From Nitrospirillum viridazoti (lineage in GTDB: Bacteria; Pseudomonadota; Alphaproteobacteria; Azospirillales; Azospirillaceae), in assembly GCF_007827975.1 (NCBI RefSeq), contig NZ_VITT01000013.1: a DNA stretch of 64,000 bases. One strand, 5' to 3'. Shown here in pieces: positions 8,838 through 17,587 of the stretch. The stretch's first letter is position 1; every line of letters starts with the position of its first letter. The notes under the pieces were generated by a model. The model was not told the origin of the DNA and did not search any database. It was given only the letters and a program-made list of their open reading frames with translations. Position numbers and translations under genes: made by a program.

Positions 8838-11444
8838 ATGGCCGTTACCGACGCGACCGGCCCTAGGGGCCTGTTTGACCAAAAGGGCCCGTTCGAGATG
8901 CCCGAGGGCTTCCTTGACCCCAGTAATCATTGGCCTTTCCGCCTGTGGCAGGATGGGCTGGCCTACACGGTCGACGCCTTCCAGCGCACCGCCCTGGTGA
9001 TGGACGTGCTGCGCCAGCGCGGCGCCCAGTACCATGAGCACATGGCGCAAACGGCGCCTACGGTCCTCAGCTTCGAAAGCGAGACGGTGCTGGATGGCGC
9101 CACCTTGCCTCGGCCGGTGAATTATTCGTTGCAGCGCATCATTCCGCCGGCGGGCGTCGAGCTGGACCTGAAGAAGCGCCCCTTCGTCATCGTCGATCCC
9201 CGTGCCGGCCACGGCCCCGGCATCGGCGGCTTCAAGTCGGACAGCGAGATCGGCGTGGCCTTGGCCGCCGGCCATCCCTGTTATTTCATCGGCTTCCTGC
9301 CGCGCCCGGTGCCGGGCCAGACGGTGGAGGATGTAATTGCGGCCGAGGCCGCCTGCCTGGAAAAGGTCATCGCGCTGCATCCGGAGGCGGAAGGCAAGCC
9401 GGTGGTCATCGGCAACTGCCAGGCGGGCTGGCAGCTGATGATGACGGCGGCCATTCGCCCCGACCTGTTCGGCCCCATCATCATCGCCGGCACGCCCCTG
9501 TCCTTCTGGGCCGGCCATCGCGGGCAGGACCCCATGCGCTACAGCGGCGGCCTGCTGGGCGGCAGTTGGCTGACGGCCTTCGCCAGCGACATGGGCGCTG
9601 GCCTGTTCGACGGCGCCTGGCTGGTGCAGAACTTCGAAGGGCTGAACCCCGCCAACACCCTGGTGGGCAAGCAGTACGCCCTGTGGGACAAGGTCGATAC
9701 CGAGGCGCCGCGCTATCTGGGCTTCGAGAAATGGTGGAACGGCCACGTCCTGCTGAACGGCGAGGAAATCCAGTACATCGTCGACAAGCTGTTCGTGGGC
9801 AACCGCCTGGCCACCGCCGACATCGTCACCAAGGACGGCGTGCGCGTGGACCTGCGGGCCATCCGCTCCCCCATCATCGTCTTCTGCTCCAAGGGCGACA
9901 ACATCTCCCCGCCGCCGCAGGCGCTGGGCTGGATTTGCGACCTGTATGAAAGCGTGGACGACATCCGCTGCCACGGCCAGACCATCGTCTACGCCGTGCA
10001 TGAAAGTGTGGGCCACCTGGGCATCTTCGTCTCCGCCGCCGTGGCGCGGAAGGAGCATCGCGAGTTCGCGTCCAACATCGACTTCATCGACGTGCTGCCC
10101 CCCGGCCTGTACGAGGCGCAGATCCTGCCTGCCGAGGCCGCCCCCTCCGGCCAGTCTGGGCAGGAGGGCGACCCCAACGTCCTGCGCTTCGCCGCCCGCA
10201 GCATCAATGACGTGGCGGCCCATGTCGAACCCCTGCCGGACGACGAGCGCCGCTTCGCCACCGTGTCCCGTCTCTCCCGCGTGACGCTGGGCCTCTACCG
10301 CGACCTCGTGCAGCCCTGGGTGCGCCAGCTGGTGGGGGAGACGACGGCGGAAATCCTGCGCGGCCTGCACCCCCTGCGCCTCAGCTACGAACTGTTCTCC
10401 GACACCAACCCCTGGCTGAACGGCGTGCCGGAGCTGGCCGCCGCCGCCCGGCGCGACCGTCGCCCAGTAGGGTCGGAGAACATCTGGCGCAACCTGGAAC
10501 AGCGGCTGGCCCGCCAGATGGAAACGGCGCTGGATGTCTACCGCGACCGCCGCGACGCGACGGCGGAGGCGCTGTTCATGGGCATCTACGGGCATCCGCT
10601 GACTCAGGCGCTGTTCGGCCTGAACGCCGACGACGCCCCGCCCCGCAGCCATCCCGGTGAAACCCCCGAACACCGCCGCTTCCTGGCGGAACAGGGGGCG
10701 GAGCTGCGCCGGCGCCTGCATGTGGGCGGCCTGCGCGAGGCCGGCATGCGCGCCCTGCTGCATGTGGGGCTGGCGGAGCGCATGGCCGACGCCCGTGGCT
10801 TCAACGCCCTGCGCGGCCTGCGCGACATCCATGGCCGGGGCCTGGAACTGGCGGAGTTCAAGCAGCTGGTGCGCGACCAGTTCCTGATGCTGCTGCTCGA
10901 TCCGGCGGCGGCCCTGGAAACCCTGCCCGAGTTGCTGGCCGGCGCCACGGCGGAGGAGATCACCCGCCTTTCGGAAGGCCTGGTGATGGTGGCCGGTGCC
11001 GCCGGCCCGCTGGACACCAAGGGCCGGGAACGGCTGGAAAGCATGGTGGCCTTGTTCAAGGACCTGGCCGCCAAAGCGCCCAAGGCACCGGGCGAGGCCT
11101 CGGTCGCAGCCACCGCACCCGCAGCCACCGCGCCGGCGTCCGGCGCGGAACCGCCCAACCCGGTGCTGGACGGGTCGCCGGCCGTTGCCCCGCCCGCGCC
11201 TGAGGAGCCGCCTCAGGCGCCCAGGGCTCCGGCCAAGCCGGCCGCGGCCAAGGTGCGTCGCGCCAAGGCGGCGCCCACGCCCAAGGAACCGCCGCCGGCC
11301 GAGACTTCCGTCATCTCCGATGAACCCACCAGCCCGCCGGTGGACGTGGCGGCGGAGCCCAAGCCCGGCCCTGTGGCCACCGCGCCGGTGACCGTGCCCA
11401 AGCGCGCGCCGGCCCCCCGCCGGGCCAAGGCGCCGCGCCGGTAA
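8838..11444 (+). CDS. DUF3141 protein, PhaC-like alpha/beta hydrolase with basic tail
   Basis: 868 aa from ATG 8838, which has GAGGGAAAG upstream. The N-terminal half has a polyhydroxyalkanoate-synthase-like fold: a lipase-like box GNCQAG with nucleophile Cys194, the Asp of GDNISPP (Asp354) and the His of SVGHLG (His393), which together match the PhaC Cys-Asp-His triad. About 300 residues of mostly helical sequence without a known domain follow. The last ~130 residues are Ala/Pro/Lys-rich and end in RRAKAPRR, a disordered cationic tail. DUF3141 proteins are often annotated as hydroxyalkanoate synthase-like; the reaction is not established. No phasin or phaA/phaB lies in the window. Confidence 0.85.
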   Translation: MAVTDATGPRGLFDQKGPFEMPEGFLDPSNHWPFRLWQDGLAYTVDAFQRTALVMDVLRQRGAQYHEHMAQTAPTVLSFESETVLDGATLPRPVNYSLQRIIPPAGVELDLKKRPFVIVDPRAGHGPGIGGFKSDSEIGVALAAGHPCYFIGFLPRPVPGQTVEDVIAAEAACLEKVIALHPEAEGKPVVIGNCQAGWQLMMTAAIRPDLFGPIIIAGTPLSFWAGHRGQDPMRYSGGLLGGSWLTAFASDMGAGLFDGAWLVQNFEGLNPANTLVGKQYALWDKVDTEAPRYLGFEKWWNGHVLLNGEEIQYIVDKLFVGNRLATADIVTKDGVRVDLRAIRSPIIVFCSKGDNISPPPQALGWICDLYESVDDIRCHGQTIVYAVHESVGHLGIFVSAAVARKEHREFASNIDFIDVLPPGLYEAQILPAEAAPSGQSGQEGDPNVLRFAARSINDVAAHVEPLPDDERRFATVSRLSRVTLGLYRDLVQPWVRQLVGETTAEILRGLHPLRLSYELFSDTNPWLNGVPELAAAARRDRRPVGSENIWRNLEQRLARQMETALDVYRDRRDATAEALFMGIYGHPLTQALFGLNADDAPPRSHPGETPEHRRFLAEQGAELRRRLHVGGLREAGMRALLHVGLAERMADARGFNALRGLRDIHGRGLELAEFKQLVRDQFLMLLLDPAAALETLPELLAGATAEEITRLSEGLVMVAGAAGPLDTKGRERLESMVALFKDLAAKAPKAPGEASVAATAPAATAPASGAEPPNPVLDGSPAVAPPAPEEPPQAPRAPAKPAAAKVRRAKAAPTPKEPPPAETSVISDEPTSPPVDVAAEPKPGPVATAPVTVPKRAPAPRRAKAPRR

Positions 11445-11451
11445 AGGGGCC

Positions 11452-12330
11452 CTAGATGGCGACCGCCTTCACCTGAGCCGCCAGCGCGTTCAGCGCTGGC
11501 TGGCGGGTGAAGGTGGGGCGGCTGACCAAGCGGATCAGGCGTCCTGCACCGGCACCGGCCAGGGTGCGGAAGACCACGTCCTGGCGCCCCGCATGGACCG
11601 CCGCCGCCAGGGCCGGCACCAGGGTGGTGCCGTAGCCGGCCGCCACCATGTTCAGCAAGGTTTCCAGGCTGGTGGCGCGCAGGGACCAGCCGCCGGGGTC
11701 GGGCCGGGCGCACGCCGCCAGGGCCTGGTCGCGCAGGCAATGACCGTCCGCCAGGACCAGCAGGTCGGTCGCCAGCGCCGCCTCGTCCACCGCCTCGCCG
11801 CTGTCCGCCAGCGCATGGTCCGGGGGCAGGGCGGCCAGGAATCCTTCCTGGAACAAGGGTCGCTCCACCAGATCCTCGCCCGTCACCGGAGTGGCGATCA
11901 GGGCGGCATCCAATTGGCGGCGGCGCAGCCGTTCCACCACGGCGTCGGTGGTGTCTTCCCACAATTCCAGGGTCAGGGCGGGGCAGCGCCGGCGCAAGGG
12001 GGCGAACACCCGGGGCATGAGGTAGGGCCCTAGGGTGGGGATGACGCCCAGGGTCAGGGGACCTGCCAGCGGATCGCGGGCGCCCGCGAGGGCCACGATG
12101 GCGTCCGCCTCCGCCACCGCCCGGGCGGCGTGGACCAGCACCTCCTCCCCCAGCGGCGTGGGCGCCACCCATTTGTTGGTGCGCTCGAACAGGGGGGCGC
12201 CCAGCCGCGCCTCCAGCTTGGCCACCTGGCTGCTGAGGGTGGGCTGGCTGACGTTGCAGGCGGCGGCGGCCCGGCCGAAGTGGCGGTGCTGGGCCACGGC
12301 CAGCAGGTATCGCAGGTCGCGAAGGTTCAT
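11452..12330 (-). CDS. oxyR: Hydrogen peroxide-responsive LysR-type regulator OxyR
   Basis: 292 aa from ATG 12330, which starts directly with the LysR winged helix (MNLRDLRYLLAVAQHRHFGR); longer in-frame starts would run through the operator. The redox pair is conserved: Cys198 in DGHCLRDQ and Cys207, corresponding to E. coli Cys199/Cys208. Peroxide should form the disulfide and switch the tetramer to activation. It is divergent to a catalase gene, with a four-part OxyR operator in the intergenic region, so it probably activates katA and represses itself. Confidence 0.95.
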   Translation of the reverse strand: MNLRDLRYLLAVAQHRHFGRAAAACNVSQPTLSSQVAKLEARLGAPLFERTNKWVAPTPLGEEVLVHAARAVAEADAIVALAGARDPLAGPLTLGVIPTLGPYLMPRVFAPLRRRCPALTLELWEDTTDAVVERLRRRQLDAALIATPVTGEDLVERPLFQEGFLAALPPDHALADSGEAVDEAALATDLLVLADGHCLRDQALAACARPDPGGWSLRATSLETLLNMVAAGYGTTLVPALAAAVHAGRQDVVFRTLAGAGAGRLIRLVSRPTFTRQPALNALAAQVKAVAI

Positions 12331-12359
12331 GAAGACGCCCTTTCGAAAGCGCACTGACG

Positions 12360-12396
12360 ATATATGTGGTCTATCGTCATGATACGAACAATCGAT
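12360..12396. promoter_or_regulatory. OxyR operator between oxyR and katA
   Basis: Four tetranucleotides at exact 7-bp intervals, ATAT-N7-CTAT-N7-ATAC-N7-CGAT, match the OxyR consensus ATAG-N7-CTAT-N7-ATAG-N7-CTAT at 13 of 16 positions. The site lies 30 bp upstream of the oxyR start and 89 bp upstream of the katA start, the expected place for shared control. Confidence 0.8.
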
Positions 12397-12484
12397 TTTA
12401 CGCATGAAGGTCGGACGGCGTAGCTTTTCCTCGTCGGGCGCACGGACGCCCAAGCCCATCAGAAGACGACGAGGGACGATAGTC

Positions 12485-13966
12485 ATGACCAGCCAGCCAC
12501 CCCGCATGACCACCACCGGGGGCGCCCCCATCGCCGACAACCAGAACAGCCTGACCGCCGGCCCGCGCGGCTCCGTCCTGATGCAGGACTATCAGCTGAT
12601 GGAAAAGCTGGCGCACCAGAACCGTGAGCGCATTCCGGAGCGTGTGGTGCATGCCAAGGGCTGGGGCGCCTTCGGCACCCTGACCGTCACCCATGACATC
12701 ACCCGCTACACCCGCGCCAAGGTGTTCGGGGCGGTGGGCAAGAAAACCGACCTGCTGATCCGCTTCTCCACCGTCGCCGGTGAACTGGGCGCTGCGGATG
12801 CCGAGCGCGACGTGCGCGGCTTCGCCGTCAAGTTCTATACCGAGGAAGGCAACTGGGACGTGGTGGGCAACAACACGCCGGTCTTCTTCATCCGCGACCC
12901 GCTGAAGTTCCCGGACTTCATCCACACGCAGAAGCGCCATCCCCGCACCAACCTGCGCAGCCCCACCGCCATGTGGGACTTCTGGTCCCTGTCGCCGGAA
13001 AGCCTGCACCAGGTCACCATCCTGATGTCGGATCGCGGCCTGCCGCCCAGCCCGCGCTTCATGAACGGCTACGGCAGCCACACCTACAGCTTCTGGAACG
13101 ACCAGGGCGAACGCTTCTGGGTGAAGTTCCACTTCAAGACCCAGCAGGGCCACAAGCACCTGACCAATGATGAGGCCGCCCAGGTGGTGGGACGGTCGCG
13201 CGAAAGCTATCAGGAAGACCTGTTCGGCAGCATCGAGGCGGGCGACTTCCCGCGCTGGACCCTGCAGGTCCAGGTGATGCCCGAGGCCGACGCCGACAAG
13301 ACGCCCTACAACCCCTTCGACCTGACCAAGGTGTGGCCGCACGCCGACTATCCGCTGATCGACGTGGGCGTGGTGGAGCTGAACCGCAACCCCGACAACT
13401 ACTTCGCGGAGATCGAGCAGGCGGCGTTCAGCCCATCCAACGTCGTTCCCGGCATCGGCCACAGCCCGGACAAGATGCTGCAGGCCCGCATCTTCTCCTA
13501 CGCCGACGCCCATCGCTATCGCCTGGGCACGCATTACGAGGCGCTGCCGGTGAACCAGCCGAAGTGTCCGGTGCACCACTATCACAAGGACGGGGCCATG
13601 CGCTTCTTCCGCAACGACACCGGCAACCCCGACGCCTATTACGAGCCCAACAGCCTGGGCGGCCCGGCCCAGGACCCCAGCGTGGCCGAACCGCCGCTGC
13701 GCCTGTCGGGCGAGGTCGGCCGCCATGACCACCGCGCGGGGAATGACGACTACAGCCAGCCGCGCGCCCTGTTCGCCCTGATGGACCAGGGCCAGAGGGA
13801 CCGGCTGTTCGCCAACATCGCCGCGGCCATGCAGGGCGTGCCGCAGGCCATCATGGAGCGCCAGCTGGGCCACTTCGCCCTGGTCCATGCCGACTACGCG
13901 GCGGGTGTGCGCCGAGCCCTGGCCCAGGGCGACGGCGCCGGCCGGCCGGAGACGGCCATCCCCTGA
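12485..13966 (+). CDS. katA: Monofunctional heme catalase (small-subunit type)
   Basis: 493 aa from ATG 12485, with GAGGGA about 8 bp upstream. It decomposes hydrogen peroxide to water and oxygen. Catalytic His56 is in RVVHAKGWGAFG, distal Asn129 in DVVGNN and the heme-ligand Tyr339 in RIFSYADAHRYR. The length (about 490 aa) and lack of a C-terminal flavodoxin-like domain place it with clade 3 small-subunit catalases. It has no signal peptide, so it is probably cytoplasmic. Control by the divergent OxyR is supported by the operator at 12360-12396. Confidence 0.96.
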   Translation: MTSQPPRMTTTGGAPIADNQNSLTAGPRGSVLMQDYQLMEKLAHQNRERIPERVVHAKGWGAFGTLTVTHDITRYTRAKVFGAVGKKTDLLIRFSTVAGELGAADAERDVRGFAVKFYTEEGNWDVVGNNTPVFFIRDPLKFPDFIHTQKRHPRTNLRSPTAMWDFWSLSPESLHQVTILMSDRGLPPSPRFMNGYGSHTYSFWNDQGERFWVKFHFKTQQGHKHLTNDEAAQVVGRSRESYQEDLFGSIEAGDFPRWTLQVQVMPEADADKTPYNPFDLTKVWPHADYPLIDVGVVELNRNPDNYFAEIEQAAFSPSNVVPGIGHSPDKMLQARIFSYADAHRYRLGTHYEALPVNQPKCPVHHYHKDGAMRFFRNDTGNPDAYYEPNSLGGPAQDPSVAEPPLRLSGEVGRHDHRAGNDDYSQPRALFALMDQGQRDRLFANIAAAMQGVPQAIMERQLGHFALVHADYAAGVRRALAQGDGAGRPETAIP

Positions 13967-14442
13967 TCCAACCCATCCCACCCTGGAGCCCGTCCCCCAA
14001 ACCGGCCCTTCCCCGTGATCCCCCACCGGGAAACGGCCTTGGCGCCAGGGAACCTGGTGACCGGGTGTGCCCCAAAAGCCACCCGGTCACATTTTTCTTT
14101 AACAATCGCGCACTTTCAGGTTGTGGCCGGGCGGCCCTGCAGCTTAGCCTCCAGCCCATCACAACAAAGGGTCATATTCCGATGCGCCTCGTCACCCAAT
14201 TCAGCCAGCAAACCGCTGTGCCGCTTGGGGCGGGGCTTTGTCTGTTTATGACACGGGGTTTGAGGGACAACGGCTAAGCACCGTCCCCGACACACCCGAT
14301 AACAGGCCCCGCGAGCAGCTGCCCGCGGGGCTTTTTGTTGTGCCCCAATCCCGCCGATGCCGCCGTCCCGCCTTTTGCCGGGCGGTGGCGTCACCACCCT
14401 GGCAATGCCGGCGCGGCGCGGGAACGATCTTTTAAAATTGGG
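13967..14442. other. 476-bp gap with a possible short gene or small RNA
   Basis: After katA there is no long gene. A less GC-rich stretch (about 14085-14290) holds an in-frame ATG 14182 to TAA 14277 (31 codons, product MRLVTQFSQQTAVPLGAG and onward), then a bulged stem (GGGA near 14262 with TCCC near 14284) and a strong terminator at 14306-14336. This could be a small RNA or a short leader peptide; the peptide resembles no family I know. Confidence 0.35.
14306..14336 (+). terminator. Rho-independent terminator
   Basis: GCCCCGCG (14306-14313) pairs with CGCGGGGC (14324-14331), followed by TTTTT. It is 340 bp past katA, so it more likely ends a separate short transcript starting near 14090-14180. 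Confidence 0.8.
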
Positions 14443-15159
14443 ATGGTTCTCATGGACTTGGACACGCTGATCACCATCGCGCCCAACCTGTTCTTGCCCG
14501 CCGCCTTCGCCGGCGTCTTCCTGAAGGCCATGCTGCTGGGCCTGGGTGTGGCGGCCCCGGTGGGCCCAATGGCCTTCCTGTGCATGCGGCGCACGCTGGC
14601 CGGCGGCTGGCGCCTGGGCTTGGCCACCGGGGCCGGCATCGCCACCGGCGACGGCGTCTACGCCGGTGTCGCGGCCTTGGGCTTGACGGAAGTCTCGGCA
14701 TTCGTCACCGACCATGGCCGGCCGCTGCACCTGCTGGCGGGGCTGTTCCTGGGCTGGCTGGCCTATGCCGCCCTGCGGCCCAAGCCCGGCGGCCCTGAAA
14801 CCTCCATGGGCGACGGCCGGCCGGCCGCCCTCTCGACGCTGTCCCTGCCGCGCGCCTGGGCCTCCTCCTTCCTGCTGACGCTGACCAATCCGCCCACCAT
14901 CATCGTCTTCGCCGCCATGCTGACGGCCTTCGTCCCCCTCTCGGCCCTTGCCGGCGCAGAGGTGGCGCGCCTGCGCATCGCCACCACGGTGGCGGGCGTG
15001 GCGGCGGGGTCCCTGTTGTGGTGGGTGGTGCTGGTGGCGGGGGTGGCAGCCTTGCGCGGCATGATGGCGCCGCGCGTGGCCCGGGGGCTGGACATCACCG
15101 CCGGCCTGGCCTTCCTGGCCTTCGCGGCGGTGGAGCTGCACCGGGCGGGCCTGCCGTGA
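14443..15159 (+). CDS. LysE/RhtB-family exporter
   Basis: 238 aa from ATG 14443 (ATG 14452 also possible). Six predicted membrane helices. The first includes the family motif GVAAPVGPMAFLCMRRTL, followed by the glycine-rich GLATGAGIATGDGVYAG segment, and a central SSFLLTLTNPPTII stretch holds the conserved Asn-Pro. LysE/RhtB proteins export amino acids or related metabolites across the inner membrane; the substrate cannot be told from sequence. It converges on the Spy-like gene with an 8-bp gap. Confidence 0.88.
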   Translation: MVLMDLDTLITIAPNLFLPAAFAGVFLKAMLLGLGVAAPVGPMAFLCMRRTLAGGWRLGLATGAGIATGDGVYAGVAALGLTEVSAFVTDHGRPLHLLAGLFLGWLAYAALRPKPGGPETSMGDGRPAALSTLSLPRAWASSFLLTLTNPPTIIVFAAMLTAFVPLSALAGAEVARLRIATTVAGVAAGSLLWWVVLVAGVAALRGMMAPRVARGLDITAGLAFLAFAAVELHRAGLP

Positions 15160-15167
15160 GAAGCGTG

Positions 15168-15626
15168 TCAGCGTCCGCGGTATCGGGCCAGGACATGCCG
15201 GCCCTCCGGCGACATCTTGGGCAGCACCTCCATCATGATGTCTTCCAACACCGGGCCGATGGGTTGGCGCTGTTCGCGGGCGTTGGCCATGGCGGCGCGC
15301 AGGGCGTCGGGGTCCAGCGGCGTGCGGTCGATTTCCGCCCGCACCTGGTCCATGGCCGCCATGAAGCGGCCCTGCGCCGCCTCCAACTGCGCCATGTGGC
15401 TGGCGATGGCGCCGCGCAGCAGAGCGCGATCCCCGGCCGGCAGCTGTTCCGCCAACTGCCCCACCAGGGTGGTCAGCGCGTTGCCGGCGGCGGAGCGGGC
15501 CAGCGCGGGGGGCAGGGTGCCCAGGACCGCCCGCTGGCGCCATTGCTGGGCGCCCAGGAAGGCCAGCAGGAACAGGTTCAGGGCCAGGGACAGGAGGAAG
15601 AGGAAGCGCAGAACCGGTGACCGCAT
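15168..15626 (-). CDS. Periplasmic metal-sensor/Spy-like protein
   Basis: 152 aa from ATG 15626 (an in-frame start at 15701 would overlap the upstream gene). An N-terminal membrane anchor (residues 7-28) precedes an all-helical periplasmic domain with the metal-resistance/CpxP-Spy pattern: LPAGDRALLRGAI, a long amphipathic helix, then LLEDIMMEVLPKMSPEGR-type ending. No His/Met/Cys-rich metal site is evident. It is last in the operon after the sigma and anti-sigma genes, an arrangement like CnrX/NccX-type periplasmic sensors that signal to an ECF sigma factor. Confidence 0.72.
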   Translation of the reverse strand: MRSPVLRFLFLLSLALNLFLLAFLGAQQWRQRAVLGTLPPALARSAAGNALTTLVGQLAEQLPAGDRALLRGAIASHMAQLEAAQGRFMAAMDQVRAEIDRTPLDPDALRAAMANAREQRQPIGPVLEDIMMEVLPKMSPEGRHVLARYRGR

Positions 15627-15672
15627 AGGGGCAAACCTTCCGTGAAGAACTGGGCGGACGGGAAACGGGGGG

Positions 15673-16107
15673 CTACTGCACCAGCCAGTCGCCGCCCACA
15701 CCAGCCAGGGTGAACAGGGTGGCCAGCGAGGCCGTGGCTGGCGCCGTCGCCTCGGCCGGCGGCGTCAGCCAGGTGCCGGCCAGCCAGCCGGCCACCGCCA
15801 TGGTGGCGAAGACGGCGCCGGCCGGCCGCCAGGACAGCCATGGGGTCGACGGGGCCGGAACCTGCCGCTGGCGGATGCGGCGCAGGCTGGCGTCGATGCC
15901 GGCCTGGACGCGGGACGCGCCCGGTGCGTCTTTTTCCAGGCCGTCGCCGGCAAGCGGGGCCCAGCGACGCAAGGCGGCTTCCCACAGGTCGCGCGCGTCC
16001 GCGTCCTGGGCACGCAAGCGCTGGGCGGCGCGCTGGGTCGCCGACGGCCAGTGGTCGATGTCCGGCCCGTGGGCCGCCAGCAACTGGGCGAATTCCTCAA
16101 TGGTCAT
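15673..16107 (-). CDS. Probable membrane-anchored anti-sigma factor
   Basis: 144 aa. The cytoplasmic N-terminal part (MTIEEFAQLLAAHGPDIDHW) resembles the small helical anti-sigma domains found after ECF genes; one transmembrane helix follows near residues 98-115, then a short periplasmic tail. It has no HxxxCxxC zinc motif and no cysteine at all, so it is not a ZAS-type redox anti-sigma. Its ATG overlaps the sigma gene stop (ATGA), indicating translational coupling. The role is assigned by position and topology. Confidence 0.7.
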   Translation of the reverse strand: MTIEEFAQLLAAHGPDIDHWPSATQRAAQRLRAQDADARDLWEAALRRWAPLAGDGLEKDAPGASRVQAGIDASLRRIRQRQVPAPSTPWLSWRPAGAVFATMAVAGWLAGTWLTPPAEATAPATASLATLFTLAGVGGDWLVQ

Positions 16108-16718
16108 GGCTCACCCTTCCTTCCAAAAGGCTCCCTGCCGCCCTTGGTCAGCGCCCGTTCCAGCGCGCCCCGGGCACGGTACAGCAGCGACCAGTAAGCG
16201 CGCAGGTTCAAGCCCAGCACGGCCGACGCCTGGGGCCCCGGCATTTCCTGGTAATAGAACAGCACCAGGGCCGCGCGCTGCTTTTCCGGCAGGCTGGCCA
16301 GGGCATCGCGCACGCGCCGTTGTTCCGATCGGCGTTCCATAGTCTCGGCGGCCCCGTCGCTGGGGTCGGCCACGTCCATCGCCGCCTCCAGCGGGGCGTG
16401 CCGGCGACCGCGCAAGCGGTCGAGGCACAGCCGGTAGGTGACGGTGTACAGCCAGGTGGACAGCTGGGCGCGGCCGGGCGTCCAGCGTGCCGCATGGTTC
16501 CACACCCGCACCAGCACCTCCTGCGCCACGTCGTCGGCCTCCGCCTCCGAGGTCAGCAGGCGCTTGGCCAACCGCCAGGTGGCCGCGTAGTGGCGCTGGC
16601 CCACCTGGCGCAGCGCCCGCTCGTCCCCCTGGGCCACACGGGCCATCAGGGTGTCGTCGTCCGCCCCATCGTCCCCATCGGCGGCGGGCAGGCGGCCCCA
16701 GGGCTGCTGGCCCGTCAC
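16104..16718 (-). CDS. ECF RNA polymerase sigma factor
   Basis: 204 aa with GTG start 16718. Sigma-70 region 2 covers about residues 20-90 (DDVAQEVLVRVWNHA; the -10 recognition helix contains LSTWLYTVTYRLCLDRLR). Region 4 covers about 130-185 (ASLPEKQRAALVLFYYQEM, then AVLGLNLRAYWSLLYRARG). No region 3, as expected for the ECF class. The start overlaps the stop of the membrane hydroxylase gene (GTGA), and the stop overlaps the anti-sigma start, so the three are translationally coupled. Confidence 0.95.
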   Translation of the reverse strand: MTGQQPWGRLPAADGDDGADDDTLMARVAQGDERALRQVGQRHYAATWRLAKRLLTSEAEADDVAQEVLVRVWNHAARWTPGRAQLSTWLYTVTYRLCLDRLRGRRHAPLEAAMDVADPSDGAAETMERRSEQRRVRDALASLPEKQRAALVLFYYQEMPGPQASAVLGLNLRAYWSLLYRARGALERALTKGGREPFGRKGEP

Positions 16719-17587
16719 GGGATGTCCTGTCGCAAGGCCGCGCCCCGCGCGCTCAGGCTGTCGCCGGGGCGGCCGAACAGCTGGCGCAGGCGGGTGCCGA
16801 TCCCCCGCGCCCGGGTCACGTCACGGGCCATGGCCGTCCATTCGCGAAGGCACACCACCAGCGGATTGCCGCTGGGCGCGACATGGGCCAGGCCGTAGGT
16901 CAGCGGCGTGCCGGGCGACGCCTGGGCGAAGGTGCCGAACAGCCGGTCCCAGACGATGACCACGCCGCCATAGTTGCGATCCAGGTATTCCGGGTTGCTG
17001 GCATGGTGCACCCGGTGATGGGCGGGGGTGTTCAGCACCCATTCCAGCGGGCCCAGGGTGCCCACCGCCTCGGTATGCAGCCAGAACTGATAGAACAGGT
17101 TCAGCGCCAGCATCGCGGCCACCGCCACCGGGTTGAAGCCCAGGAAATACAGGGGAACGTAGACCAGCCAGCCGCAGGACAGCACTTCCGTCACCCCCAG
17201 CCGAAAGGCGCTGGCCAGGTGCAAGGCGGTGGGGGAATGGTGGACGCTGTGCGATGCCCAGACCCAGCGCACCTCATGACCCAGGCGATGGCCCCAGTAG
17301 TAGCAGAACTCCTCTCCCGCAAACAGCAGGGTCAGACCCCACCAGCGGTCCAGCGGCACGGTGGCGATGCGGTGGGTCCAGGCATACCAGGCCACCGGCG
17401 CCACGACGCCGGCCAGCGCCAGCTTCATGGGTATGCGCATCAGCAGGACGGCCACCGAGGTTGCCGTTTCCGACCAGGGATAGGGCCGCCGCCGCGCGGC
17501 GTACCACGCCACCTCCGCCGCCACGGCGGCCGCGACGACGGGGTAGAACTTTAGGGGAAGGACGCTGGCGCCACCCAGGATGGCCAT
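16715..17587 (-). CDS. Fatty acid hydroxylase/sterol desaturase-family membrane protein
   Basis: 290 aa from ATG 17587. Four or five membrane helices surround the di-iron histidine clusters: HRLGHE, HSVHHS, an isolated His in FWLHTEA, and HHRVHHAS with NPEYLDRNYG. These are the hallmarks of the fatty acid hydroxylase superfamily, which uses oxygen to hydroxylate or desaturate lipids in the membrane. It is the first gene of a four-gene overlapping operon with an ECF sigma factor, which suggests lipid remodelling as part of an envelope response. The substrate is unknown. Confidence 0.88.
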   Translation of the reverse strand: MAILGGASVLPLKFYPVVAAAVAAEVAWYAARRRPYPWSETATSVAVLLMRIPMKLALAGVVAPVAWYAWTHRIATVPLDRWWGLTLLFAGEEFCYYWGHRLGHEVRWVWASHSVHHSPTALHLASAFRLGVTEVLSCGWLVYVPLYFLGFNPVAVAAMLALNLFYQFWLHTEAVGTLGPLEWVLNTPAHHRVHHASNPEYLDRNYGGVVIVWDRLFGTFAQASPGTPLTYGLAHVAPSGNPLVVCLREWTAMARDVTRARGIGTRLRQLFGRPGDSLSARGAALRQDIP

